This document shows positions 12,201-25,400 of a stretch of 64,000 nucleotides of DNA, piece by piece (the stretch's first letter is position 1; each line of letters starts with the position of its first letter). The notes under the pieces are model-generated. The model did not search any database, was not told where the DNA came from, and saw only the letters and a list, made by a program, of their open reading frames with translations. Both the position numbers and the translations under genes were made by a program. The stretch is from Pinus tabuliformis. Lineage: Eukaryota; Streptophyta; Pinopsida; Pinales; Pinaceae. The stretch lies in contig CM062815.1 in assembly GCA_031772625.1 (NCBI GenBank), positions 116,816,989-116,880,988 of the forward strand, read 5' to 3'.

Positions 12201-12425
12201 TCAAATAATTACGAAGGGGTTAGGTAGTTTAATTCTGGTATTGGCGTGACCCCGATCAGTAGGTACTATGACTGCTATTAAGACTTACTACTCCACTACT
12301 GCGGAAGTTTCAGGCATTAAGTTTATGAGTTTCCCCTCCGCAAAATTCTAAATTTAACATGTCTTTTGGGAACCTAACCTTGTTGCAGATCCATGATGAA
12401 ACAAACAACTTGGCTCATGGCGTGG
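9233..12425. mobile_element. Internal unit 1 of the array, left part
   Basis: It is homologous to 19470-22723 in unit 2, with scattered substitutions and small indels. On the minus strand it carries the same exon-like pieces as unit 2, including the diverged partner (10667-10818) of the C2H2 exon at 20928-21079. No retroviral protein domain was recognised. It is very AT-rich, with A-runs near 9660 and 9990. Confidence 0.75.
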
Positions 12426-12430
12426 AAACT
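12426..12430. repeat. Target-site duplication AAACT, left copy (partner 15500-15504)
   Basis: AAACT flanks the nested chromovirus derivative on both sides. The same place in internal unit 2 reads GTGGAAACTCCAATGC with a single AAACT (about 22725-22729), a perfect empty site. Confidence 0.9.
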
Positions 12431-15400
12431 TGTTAGGCCCCTATACTACTAGTGTAACCCCTTATTGTTATTAGTACAACCGCTTATTAAATTGATATAC
12501 CCATGTAGTCCCCATATTGTTATTATTGTGCCCCATATAAGCCCACTATTGTTATTATTGTGCCCTTACATTATTATTGTTATGTCGGTTCTGATTATAT
12601 TATGACCCCTTAGACTCCTATATATAGAAAGGAGGTCCTGTCATTTGTATCATCAAAGAATTGTTCATTTATGTAATGTAAAGGAGGTTTCCCCCTCGAA
12701 TATGCTTATTTATAAGGCATTGATCTATCTTTTCTATCTTTTTGTGAGCTAGTTTCATAACATTTGGTATCAGAGCTTTGGATTCTAGGGTTTTCGCTGC
12801 TCCAAACAGGTCATCGTGGAATTTTCGCTATAACTTTAATTTTGCAATGTTTCAGAAGCCAAAAGTAAAACCCATTTGACACAAAATCTCGTTAAACCTC
12901 GGGTCCAAATTTTAGATCTTGTCTCGCTATATTTTTGGAGATATGATCTGAGGAAGTTATAGTTTTTGCAGACTCCCGAATTACATCTTAAACAGGTGAC
13001 CTTGGGAAAATCGTCATAACTTTCTCTCTGAGCATCAGATTGAAATTTCGTCAGAAGTTACAGAAAGGGGACGGAATGTAGTCTTTTGTGTGTATTTGTC
13101 AGATCCAAAACTCAAAAAAGTGACACGTGGCACGTCATACAAGTTCGCTATTCTGAAAAGTTGTATAATCAGGTCATCTTGGGTGATTGTGCATAACTCT
13201 TTCTTGGAGAATCCAATTTCGATCGGACTGGTGGCATTCGAAAGAGGACACAGAGGACTACTGTAGGTCATGATTTTAGAACTGGAAGATCCAAAAGTAC
13301 AGAGTTACAGGCGTTTCAAGATCAAGCTCCTAAAATCAAGAAAAAGCAAGATGAGGAAGTTTGATGGCAAGGATCCGATAAATTGGATACTACAGATGGA
13401 GAAATATTTTGATCTACATGGTGTACCACTGTTACAAAAGATATGTATTGCATCTAATTATTTAGAACTGAATCAATTTTTAGGGTATGAAGGGCTTTGT
13501 TCTCGTAAACCACTTGTCACGTGGTCAATTTTCACGGAGGAAATAATATCACATTATGAGGATACAAAGAGAAACACCTTCTTTAGCCAATTGATAAATC
13601 TCAAACAAAAGTGTTCAATGACAGAGCACATTGAGGACTTTCAAAAATTGAATATAAAGGAAAATGATATTCCAGAGAAGCAGAGGATTGATGTCTCCAT
13701 AGGGACTTTAAAAGATAACATTCAACATGAGGTTCGTCTTTGGGAACCTGATTCATTGGAGAAGGCATTTCGGTTGGCAAGACAAGTGGAAAACAAAATA
13801 ATGGAAACAAGGAATTCTACCCCTCATAACTATAAACATGGAAGTGTTTTTTCTCATAGCCTTCCACAACCTACAAGGGTGACACCACAACAATTGGAAG
13901 AAAAAAAAGAAAAAGGGCTTTGTTACAATTGTGATAGCAAATGCACTAAAGGTCATAAGTGCATTGAGAAGAAATTATTTTACATAGATTATGAAGAGGA
14001 GGAAGAAAAGGATCAAGAAACATCAAAAGAAGAGGATATACACCAGCAACCAACCCCAGGGAAGGAAGAAATGAATCTGACCATATCTTGTAAAGCATTG
14101 GAAAGAACTACCACTCCTCAAACTCTCAAGATAGAAGGACATATCAAGAAGAAAAACGTTCAAGAAGTGAAAGATCACATAGAGAAAGGAGAAATGAATC
14201 CAACCATATCTTGTAATGCATTGGATGGAATTAACACTCCTCAAACTACCAATACGGAAGGACATATCAAGAAGAAAAATGTTCAAGAAGTGAAAGATCA
14301 CATCAAGCATCAAGAAATGAATCCGACCATATCTTTTAAAGCATTGGAAGAAATTACCACTCCTCAAACTCTAAAGATAGAAGGACATATCAAGAAGAAA
14401 AAGGTTCAAGCAGTGAAAGATCACATCGAGCATCAACAACAAGTTCTCCAACTTTTAAAGGATAACGCCATTTTGGTGCAGAATCGAATGAAACAACAAG
14501 TAGATCAACATCGCAGTGAAAAATGTTTTGATGTAGGTGATTGGGTATTTTTACGACTACATCTCAAGCAAGCTATTTATGAGAAGGAAATGTTGGCAAT
14601 ATTACATGCACTTAAGAAATGGCGACCTTACCCAATGGGAAGACACTTCAAGGTAAAAATGGATCATGATAGTCTTAAATACTTTTTAGAACAAATATTA
14701 TCTTTAGAAGAACAGAAAAAATGTGTCACAAATATGTTGGGTTATGACTTTGACATCATCTATAGAAAAGGGAAGCAAAATTTTGTTGCAGATGCACTCT
14801 CAAGAAAGGATGAGGATGTGGAAGCATTATTTTGTGCTATTTCTATTATCCAACCAGATTGGATAAATGAAGCAAGGGATGAATGGAAGAAGGACGAAGA
14901 AGTGTGGCCACTCATTCAAAAGTTGCAGAAGATCCCAATTCAAACAATTTTGCGAGAACTTGAAGAGGAAGGAAAAATCATATTGGAACCTAGAGCAGTC
15001 ATAGAAACAAGAACCTGAAAGCTACGGAATCAATCAATTTCAGAGTATCTCATCAAGTTGAAGAACTTGCCCGCTCAAGATTCCACATGGGAGGACAAGA
15101 ATTTTATACAGAAGCATCAAGAACTACTCAAGCATCAAGGACAACACTTTTTGAAGGAGAGGGGCATGTTAGGCCCCTATACTACTAGTGTAACCCCTTA
15201 TTTTTATTAGTACAACACCCTTATTATATTGATGTACCCATGTAGTCCCCATATTGTTACTATTGTGCCCCATAGAAGCCCACTATTGTTATTATTGTGC
15301 CCTTACATTATTATTATTATGTTAGCTCTGATTATATTATGACCCCTTAGACTCCTATATATAGAAAGGAGGTCTTGTCATTTGTATCATCAAAGAATTG

Positions 15401-15499
15401 TTCATTTATGTAATGCAAAGGAGGTTTCCCCCTTGAATAGGCTTATTTCTAAGGCATTGAACTATATTTTCTATCTTTTTGTGAGCTGGTTTCATAACA
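12431..15499 (+). mobile_element. Nested non-autonomous Ty3/gypsy chromovirus derivative (3.07 kb)
   Basis: The LTRs lie at 12431-12762 and 15167-15499 (332 and 333 bp, about 94% alike by eye), start TGTTAGGCCCC and end TTTCATAACA. The initiator-Met primer site TGGTATCAGAGC follows the left LTR (12765-12776), and a purine tract (GAAGGAGAGGGGCA) precedes the right one. Between them is one long open frame (13270-15018) plus a chromodomain-like tail near 15050-15150. Gag, zinc knuckle and RNase H parts are present, but no reverse transcriptase core was recognised, so it would have needed help from a complete relative. It is the youngest layer in this part of the nest, because unit 2 lacks it. 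Confidence 0.9.
13270..15018 (+). mobile_element. Long gag-RNase H frame of the chromovirus derivative (582 codons)
   Basis: Residues about 30-190 are a Ty3/gypsy capsid (Gag) region, with the motifs KFDGKDPINWILQMEKYF and LWEPDSLEKAFRLARQVE. A zinc knuckle follows (CYNCDSKCTKGHKC, near residues 218-231). Then come an acidic stretch and three consecutive 41-residue repeats, each with TISxKALE, TPQTLKIEGHIKKK and VKDHI. The end of the frame has an integrase-tail-like QQVDQHRSEKCFDVGDWVF directly before an RNase H stretch (YEKEMLAILHALKKW, GYDFDIIYRKGKQNFVADAL). In complete relatives the integrase tail comes after RNase H, so the order is unusual. The frame is open throughout. Confidence 0.8.
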
Positions 15500-15504
15500 A
15501 AACT

Positions 15505-18291
15505 CCAATGCATTCACGTACGAGTGACAAGAAAGGCCTAGGGGGGGTGGCATTTACGCTTTGGTAGATGGTGAGTTAGTATTTCAGCTAAGGATTGGAT
15601 GTCGGTTTGATTCGATCGGTTTATTTAACTATTGAAAAGGAGTACATTATCTACCCCGCCCCTGTGCTTCTGGTGTTTTGACATCAATCCAAAGAATGCA
15701 GAGGAAGGGTCACACGAAGGCAGTGGGTGGTGGCCAAAGAGTCTGTCTCAGTTAAAGAATCTTAGTAGCAGAAATTGGGTACTCTGGGGTTTGCCTCGTC
15801 ATTTTATACATGAAGTGGAGCCTCTGAGAGTACTACCTCATAGTATTTGGGTAGTGAAGCTGGAGGCTGTGAGGTGGACGTCCGACAACTGTTTTAAGAA
15901 GTCTACTTAAAACATAAACTTGTTGATAGAACTCAGAAACTTGTTTTGAGCAGACTCCATGTAGAAGTTACGCAAAGTATGTGGGAAGGTCATCACTAAA
16001 GCGTTCACTTGGATTGAGATTCCAGCATAAAGGGACACTCTTCCATTTTTGCGTGAGGAGTATTTCATCCAAGGATAAGTCTGAATTGTATATAGTTTCT
16101 ATACACTAGGATTTGACACACAGACACACAGATGGTTCCACACTTAGAATCAAATTAGGAGGATTCATTTATATAACATTTAGAGGATTATAGTTGGAAA
16201 TAAAATCTATGCTTGTGATCTTGTTGTATGCTTTTATGTAATGTACTAATCTACATGACACAAAAAATCTTTAATGCCAAGCTTTTTGCCATGCAAATTC
16301 CATGAACCATCTGACACAAACAGGAAGTAATTTATTTTTCATGGATATTTATTAAAAATAGACTGTTATCAACATCAGGAATTGGAATAAAATTACACTT
16401 TTGATTCTCCTTATTCAGTTTCATTTGGCATTAATTTTTGCGTAAGAATCATCAAGGAATTGGCCATTTATTTTTGAACACACTTATGTTCTTTATGCCA
16501 AGTTTTTTTTTTTTTTTGCAGATTTCGGATGATCAACTGATCATTAAGGAAACTAATTGTGTGCACCATTGGTCTTCAAAAGACTAATTTCACGAGAAAT
16601 TCTAAAGAACAAATCCATGATCATAAATGAAATTTCTAGAAAATTACAAGTTCTTGCAACTTCCTGTAATAGTTTAATGGTTTGACATGTTGCATGACAG
16701 ATTAGAAAATTCGAAGATCTGGGGTTTGTTCCTAAATGTAAAAGGATGGTGAAATACCTATTGAATTTTGAATTCGAAGTCTACAGGTGGCTGGTCAACG
16801 CTGGTCAAACTTAGCTATTTCAGTAGAAATTCCAGAATTAATGAGCATATTTGCTATATTTGAGATTTTGCATGCCATAATTCACTTTTTCCTAGCAAGA
16901 GTCATTATCTATTTCTCATTAACTACATAGACATCATACATTTTTATCAATCTTAACCCACCAATAAAAGCAACGAAGCTCATTTACAAGCTTTTTTTCC
17001 ACTTTACATATTCATTGTCAATTTCCTTTTTCCTACCCTTGCAAATAACGCCTTGCTTCCATACACCATTGAGTCCATAGTCCTTGAGTCTAAATATTTT
17101 TCTAAAAACACCTTGAAGCTTGCATGCCTTAAGGGCAAGCCATCATGCCGATAAATAAAGGGAACACACCAATGTCCCTTGTTCATTGGATCTTCTAAGT
17201 ATTCGACAACAACAAATTCATTCATACTTAGAAAGATGTGTTAGGGGCATCTTCACTCTCATCCACACCAAAGATGGGAGCTCTCGTGTTGAATAGTGGC
17301 ATTCATTAATGGCCACTAAGTTAACAATTTATTGTTATGTTTGACATCAAAACATTTATTCACATGACAAGAATTGTGCCAACGAGGGTTGAAGACTTGA
17401 AGATCCATCATTTTGTAGCAGAGGAAGCAGATTTACTTTCAATACATTTCAGTTTTTTATGTAAATGACTTGAGGACAAGTCAAGAAATAATGCTGGGGG
17501 GAAACTGTAAATTATAAATTTTGTATACCTTCCAAGACTTATACATTTTCAGCCGCACGCAGTAGCAGATTCCGAACATTCAACAGAAGATCTAACAACA
17601 GATTTAGCAGCAGATGCAACAACAATAAAAGATTCACTTTTTTGACTTCATCCACCATTTTCACAGCCAAGTGAAGAAGACTATGATCAGAATTTTGCAG
17701 CCACACATGCACAACCTTCATCCATTTTTGAAAGGGTAAGTTGAGGTATGATATTTTCTAACTTTTAACCATTTAATTCCTTGAAAGCTAGAATGATAAT
17801 TTTTGGAAAAACTTCCTTTCCTCATTTCATAAAATTGCCAAAACCATCAGTTTGCAGGGGGGGATACATTTACATTCATACTTTGTCACATTCATATCTT
17901 TCCATATTTATATATCACATTCTAAAACCCACATACCTTTAAAATATATTCACTATTACATGAGGATATAAATGGCTTTGTAAAAAGTACTTAAAAAGCT
18001 AATTGGATGCAACACAATCATGGTTGTTACACAAGAATCAGCCATGACGCATTCCAAAAAAAATACTTTGCAATAAAAATCAAATTATCATTTGCAAAGT
18101 TCATACATTAAAATTGAAGGCAACAAACAAAATATGGTTGAAACACAAGAACCAACAAAGTTGCAATTCATCAAAAACACTTTGCAAAACTTAAGTAATT
18201 GATATCATGCAAAGTTTAAGCCAAAGCTCAAATATCAAAAAGTAATGTAATAGATTGCATGAGGACATGCAATACCTTCAGTTTGGGGGTA
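15505..18291. mobile_element. Internal unit 1 of the array, right part
   Basis: It is homologous to 22730-25444 in unit 2. No retroelement protein was recognised. A minus-strand frame at 17004-17225 (MNEFVVVEYLEDPMNKGHW...) is kept open in both units (partner 24212-24433) but matches no family known to me. Two hairpins with the loop GAGGAC lie at 17467-17482 and 18255-18272, the second just upstream of the polypurine tract and LTR 2. Confidence 0.7.
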
Positions 18292-19455
18292 TGTTGGGCC
18301 TAAGAATTATCCTTAAAATACATCCACTTTCACTCCATTCACACATTTTCTCACCTCTATTTCACCACCATGTCATCACATCAATCTTCACTTTCATCAT
18401 TATATGGTTTACCCTTGTGTTTTCCAAAACATTATTAATTCTTAGTATTTTTAAGTGAATTTGTGGTTAAACTTTAGAAAATAATATCCTTATACCTATG
18501 CCTAACAATTGGAATGAGAAATTTGACATGTGTAGGTACAAAGGAAGCTTCCAAGGCATCTTTATGTGGCACTCTATGTTCAAATTCGAATTTGAGGAGA
18601 TCATGGACCTCATGGAGAAGATCATGGACCTCATGGAGGATAGGGTTATGTGTCACCATTGGTTGAGAAATATGTGGATCAAAGGAGGGAATAGTGGATC
18701 TACATTTATGAGTTTGTTATCATAGCTTTTGTATAAATAGGAGTGTTATCTCCTTCATTTGTAATCTTAATCTTAATTTGTAATATTAATTTTTAGAATC
18801 TTAGAACCTAGTCCTTCATTGTAACCTAGTAATGTTAGTATAGATAGAATTTAGAATAGTTTTGGTTAGGATCATATGAGCTTATAGCCATTGTACTTTG
18901 AAAATTATGATGAATAAAATGGAGTTTCTTCGATCCTCTACATTTGACTTCACTTTTGGTGTGCTTGTGAATCCTTGGAAGGATCCCCATTGCCTAGCAA
19001 GTACACTTTTGTTTTGGTAAGCTTTTATTTTATGTTTGTGAATTTCATTAGATTAAATTATTAGGTTCATATGTTTGAAATATTAATGATTGACCTTTTG
19101 TAAGAAAGTATTAATGTTTCCTTCAATGAATCTGATTTGTTATTTAATGTTTGATTTCATTAGTTTAAGTTTCTTATTTATATGTGTGAGATATAAACGA
19201 ATAGTCTCTTGTAAGAGAGCTTTAAGTTTCATACAACCAATCATAATTATGTTTAAAGAGCTTTAATTTCATTAGTTTAAATAGTTGATTAGAAATATTA
19301 ATGAACAATCTCTTGTAAGCGAGCTTTAATATTTCTTCACCTAGCTTAGTTTAGTTTGTCTCTAATTCCATATATATTGGATGATTCTCGAAGTTTACTT
19401 ACCCGGATTGACAGTAAATGAAACTCTAATTTGCATCTGCATTCTAGACCCAACA
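18292..19455 (+). repeat. LTR 2 of the three-LTR array (1164 bp)
   Basis: It has the same ends as LTR 1. It is followed by TTTTGGCGTCGTTGCC, a one-base variant of the tRNA-Asp primer site, and preceded by CAGTTTGGGGGTA. It therefore serves as the right LTR of unit 1 and the left LTR of unit 2. Confidence 0.9.
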
Positions 19456-22400
19456 TTTTGGCGTCGTTGCCGGTGAGGATGATTTGGAGATAGACTTAGG
19501 AAGTTATTTTTATTGCAATTTATTTTAATGGACTAACTTGTGAAACCTGGTGACAACAGGATCTTCATAAAGGAGTTCAAGTTTGAGCTTTTTGATTTTT
19601 TTTCATAATTAGTTAGTTTCAAATTCAGTTTTTAAACACCCCATTTCTTACTAATCCATCTATGGGTGAGAAAATTGGAAATGTTGAACAGGTACTTCTT
19701 GGAGAGCAAGAACAATATTGAAGATTGGTTTCAAAAGAACCTTGCGCCAACTCCAAGAATAAGACAGGTTACTCACATGCTTGCAAATAATCAGGTAAAA
19801 ACTTTAAATCTAGATGTGAGCATTTTTGAATTTTTAGTCCGTAGATGGATTCACTGGAAGCATTCTTTTACCTAGAAAAACAAAATCTTTCAAGTTAAAG
19901 GTAGAATAGATTAAAAATAATAATAATAATAACAAAAAAATGAGATCCCATAGAGTTTTCCTTTAGTCTTGTTTTCAAAAAAAAAAAAAAAAAAAATATA
20001 AAAAAATCATCCACATTTCTCATGAATAAATTTAGGTAAGACCCACTTCATCCACGCTAACCTGCAAAATAAAAAAAAACAAATCAATAGATTAGTATTC
20101 TCTCTTCTTTCACTTCGATCAATCAGGAAGATTAGAAAATCTCTTGATTTATTTTCAAAATTAAATAAAAATCTCTTGCTAGGAGGTAAGTTGTTGCACA
20201 TTTCATCTCTTTCATGTGAAATTAAATTAAATGGTGAACGAAAAAAAAAAGAGAAAATAAATCTGAGTGTTGATCCCAAGGGAATATTGTGCTAAACATT
20301 ATCGTGTACTAGATTAAAGCACCAAGATATACTCTATTATGGAAATTGTGAGATAAAATAGCTGCAGGGAAAACACGTTGAAGGTGTGGTCTTCATCCGG
20401 GAATGAAAACAATAAACAATATTGAGTGGGGAGAAAAGAGCCAGTGTTTTATATGGATATTGATGGAGGGTATTGATAATAGTAATTTATAGCTTGTTCC
20501 ACTTCTTGAATCGCATGCCTTCAACTTTCAATAAAACACATTAATTTCAATCAATCTTAGCAGTGCAGTCACAGGTACACATTGATTATAAAAAACAAAT
20601 TTTCCCAAACGAGTGTTATTTTATGTTTGTTTGTGAACTTAGTTGCATTATAAAAAACAAATTCCTTTTCAACTTAGTTGCATCTGGACATTTCTGTAAG
20701 CCATCAAATGTATTAATATAAAGCATCCTAAAATGTTTGCAAGGGGTCAAATGTGTTGGAATAAAAAGATTTGTGTCAGATCTTAGAGTGATAGGCATGA
20801 AATATGCAAACGTTGTCTTGATGAAGATGACATGCTCCAGTGAGTTTTTTTTTTTTTACATAATAAGTCTACTGTTCCACATCCTCTGTTACTGTAGAGG
20901 AAGTTGATGAATAGCTGAACTGCTCACCGTATGTGTTTGGGCATGCCTCCTCATAGTTGTAGCCTCTGTAAAAATCCTCCTACAACCTTCAGCTCGACAT
21001 AAGAAGGCAACCTCATATTCTAGTTCAGGTGGAGGTTCTTCCTCTTTAGGTCTCTCCTCTAGTTCTTTCACAGTATCCTCTATATAAATGAAGTAAACAA
21101 AAACAATACCAAATTAGGGTACATATTACCTTTTAGTCATCCAAGACTTGAACGTGGCTCATGGATTATCAACATAATACCAAGATGAAGATTACCATAA
21201 TCAATATTATTAGATATGCTGAAATATACAACCAAAACGAGAAAAATGAGACACGCGAGAAACAGAAACAGAGAGATCCATAGATATGAGTTTGAGGAAA
21301 ACTGCTCTATCCATTGGATAGCTGTTGCTTCAAAAAGCAGTGGTCCAGTTGCACAAGGGCACAACCTGACTCCAATTGGCCATGGAACCGTAAGGATCGC
21401 TCGTTGGGGATGAGGCACTTGAATCTAAGAGCGATTGCTTATCGATGTGATATGGGAAAACGAGGGTTTAGGTAGAAAGAAGATCAATTTAAAGAAATAT
21501 GGATACAATACAGAAATATAGAGGGACGACGAAGATCGGGACATTTGGAGAAATATTTTGTGACACGATTTGATCGATTTGATGATTGAATGCAGGAGAA
21601 GATATCGCTAGCTATCAGCCTTAATGGTGACCTGCCTAAATTATTATGAAAAACAAATCGGTGGCCATTTAAATCAACACTCGTTGAAAGACCTCAGTTT
21701 GAAATGTAAAAGATATTTTGGGGCAACAACGAATCACGTAGCTTGAAGACTTCCCAGGAGGACAGAATGGCTCAAGCGCGCAATTAATGCTATTTGCAAA
21801 ACCTTAGCAAGTACTCAACCAACACAAACATCAGAATTGATACTGAAAGAATAAGTTGAAGTTGTTAACAAAACACTGTAAGCTAGAGAATCGCAGTTTA
21901 TAATCCTCTTTCTATAGATCGATGTATTTCAGGTGTCCCATAGGATTAGAGTTATTCAGAAATCTATACCCAGTAGACAAGCAGAGAGACAAGTAGTAAC
22001 CTTGTCAAAAGTAAAGATCCGGTCAATTTGTTTGCTAGCAGTACTTTGGTAGGCTGAGACTTCCTGCCACTGCTCATCTAGGATATGACTTGGAGAACCT
22101 TAGCATTCAACTCGTCCTCATTGAAAGGCCCGCAATGATTTGTCAATTAAGAAATTCAACCCCACCCTACAATCTGGTGATCTATAATCTGCACTTTTTG
22201 TTCTTCAGGTAGATCTGGGGATGGAACCCAGCGATAGAGTGAGACTGCTCGTCTTCTTGTGCTCCATGCTAAAGAAAATACTCGAATAATTTGTTTGACT
22301 GAAAAAAAAAACAAGTAGTAAAAGGTTCCATGCGCATTAAATTTATAATCCTCAGAATAACTGAGATCTGAGTTTCCAAGCAAATGGCTTGCTGCTGCCC

Positions 22401-25400
22401 CCTAAGCGCACAACCTCCTGAGGCAACATCGGCTTCAACCAAACTACAAGCAATTCCATGCTGGAAGTGCACCTGAAGGAATAAGCAAGCATCTCAGTCA
22501 AATAATTAGGAAGGGGTTAGGTAGTTTAATTCTGGTATTGGCATGACCCTAATCAGCTGGTACTACGACTACTATTAAGACTTAGCACTGCACTACTGCA
22601 GAAGTTTCAAGCATTAAGTTTATGAATTTCCCCTATGTGAAATTATAACTTTAACATGTCTTTTGGGAACCTAACCTTGTTGTAGATCCATGATGAAACA
22701 AACAACTTGGCTCATGGCGTGGAAACTCCAATGCATTCACGTACGAGTGACAAGAAAGGCCTGTGGGTGGTGGAATTTACGCTCTGGTAGATGGTGAGTT
22801 AGTATTTCAGTTATGGATTGGATGTCAGTTTCATTCAATCGGTTTATTTAACTGTTTCTAAGGAGTACATTAGCTACCCCGCCCCTGTGATTTTGGTGTT
22901 TTGACATCAATCCAAAGAATGTAGAGGAAGGGTCACACGAAGGCAGTGGGTGGTGGCCAAAGAGTCTGTCTCAGTTAAAGAATCTTAGTAGCAGGAATTG
23001 GGTACTCTGGGGTTTGCCTCATCATTTTATACATGAAGTGGAGCCTTTGAGAGTACCGCCTCACAGTATTTGGGTGGTGAAGTTGGAGGCTGCGAGGTGG
23101 AGGACCGATAATTGTTTTAAGAAGTCTACTTAAAACATAAATTTGTTGATAGAACTTAGAAACTTGTTGTGAACAAACTCCATGCAGAAGTTACGCAAAG
23201 TATGTGGGAAGGTCATCACTAAAGCATTCACTTGGATTAAGATTCCAACATAAAGGGACACTCTTCCATTTTTGCGTGAGGAGTATTTCATCCAAGGATA
23301 AGTCTGAATTGTATATAGTTTCTAGACACTAGGATTTGACACAAAAACACACAGATGGTTCCACACTTGGAAGCAAATTAGGAGGATTCATTTATAGAAC
23401 ATTTAGAGGATTATAGTTGGCACTAAAATCTATGCTTGTAATCTTGTTGTATTCTTTTATGTAACGTACTAATCTGCAGAACACAACAAATCTCTAATGC
23501 CAAGCTTTTTCTCATGCAAATTCTATGAACCATCTGACACAAACATGAAGTAATTTATTTTTCATGGATATTTATTAAAAATGGAATATTATCAACATCA
23601 GGAATTGGACTAAAATTACGCTTTTGATTCTCCTTAATCAGTTTCATTTGGCATTAATTTTTGCGTAAGAATCATCAAGGAATTGGCATGTTCTTTATGC
23701 CAAGTTTTTTTTTTTTTTTTTTTCCAAATTTCGGATGATCAACTGATCATTAAGGAAACTAATTGTGTGCACAATTGGTCTTCAAAATACTAATTTCATG
23801 AGAAATTCTAAAGAACAAGTCCATGATTATAAACGAAATTTCCATAAAATTACAAGTTCTTGCAACTTCCTATAATAGCTTAATGGTTTGACATGTTGCA
23901 TGATAGATTAACAAATTCGAAGATCTGGGATTTGTTCCTAAATTTCCAAGGATGGTGAAATACCTATCCACTTTTGAATTCAAAGTCTACAGGTGGCTAG
24001 TCAATGCTGGTCAAACTCAGCTATTTTAGCAGAAATTCCAGAATTAATGAGCAAATTTGCTATATTTGAGATTTTGCATGCTATAATTCACTTTTTCCTA
24101 GCAAGAGTCATTATCCATTTCTCATTAACCACATACACATCATAACATTTTCATCAATATTAACCCACCAATAAAAGCAATGAAGCTCCTTTACAAGCTT
24201 TTTGTTCCACTTTACATATTCATTGTCAGTTTCCTTTTTCCTACCCTTGCAAATAACACCTTGCTTCCATACACCATTGAGTCCATAGTCCTTGAGTCTA
24301 ATTTTTTTTCTAAAAACACCTTGAAGCTTGCATGCCTTAAGGGAAAGCTATCATGCCGATAAACAAAGGTAATACACCAATGTCCCTTGTTCATCGGATC
24401 TTCTAAGTATTTGACAACAACAAATTCATTCATACTTAGAAAGATGTGTTAGGGGCATCTTGACTCTCATCCACACCAAATATGGGAGCTCTCGTGTTGA
24501 CTAGTGGCATCCATTAATGGCCACTAAGTTAACAATTTCTTGTTATGTTCGACACCGAAACATTTATTCACATGACAAGAATTGTGCCAACGAGGGTTGA
24601 AGACTTGAAGATCCATCATTTTGTAGCAGAGGAAGTAGATTTACTTTCATTACTTTTTAGTTTTTGATGTAAATGAATTGAGGACAAATCAAGAAATAAG
24701 GCTGGGGGGAAAGTGTGAATTATAAAATTTGTATACCTTCCAAGCCTTATACATTTTCAGCCGCATTTAATAGCAGATTCTGAACATTCAACAGAAGATC
24801 CAGCAATAGATGCAGCAACAATAAAAGATTCACTTTTTCGACTTCATCCACCATTTTCACAGCTAAGTGAAGAAGACTATGATCATAATTTTTCAGCCAC
24901 ACATGCACAACTCTCATCCATTTTTGAAAGGGTAAGTTGAGGTATGATATTTTCTAACTTTTAACCATTTAATTCCTTGAAAGCTAGAATGATAATTTTT
25001 GGAAAAACTTCCTTTCCTCATTTCATAAAATTGCCAAAACCATCAGTTTGGGGGGGGGGGGGATACATTTACATTCATACTTTGTCACATTCATATTTTT
25101 CCATATTCATATATCACATTCTAAAACCCACATACCTTCAAAATATATTCACTATTACATGAGCATATAAATGGCTTTGTAAAAAGTACTTAAAAACCTA
25201 ATTGGATGCAACACAATCATGGTTGTTATACAAGACGCATTCCAACAAAAATATTTTGCAATAAAAATAAAATTATCATTATGCAAAGTTCATACATTAA
25301 AATTGGAGGCACCTTGCAATTCATCAGAAACACTTTGCAAAAGTTAAGTAAATGATATCATGCAAAGTTTAAGCCAAAGCTCAAGTATCAAAAAGTAATG

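Noticed and set aside
12765-12776. TGGTATCAGAGC as part of a possible tRNA gene
   Set aside because: It directly follows an LTR, and no tRNA cloverleaf surrounds it. It is a primer binding site, as at 47645.
13035-13271. Minus-strand frame upstream of the chromovirus gag
   Set aside because: It lies in the leader of the element and has no resemblance to a known protein.
18255-18458. Frame starting MHEDMQYLQFGG at 18255 and 25408
   Set aside because: It spans the GAGGAC hairpin, the polypurine tract and the LTR start, so it is a by-product of non-coding signals.
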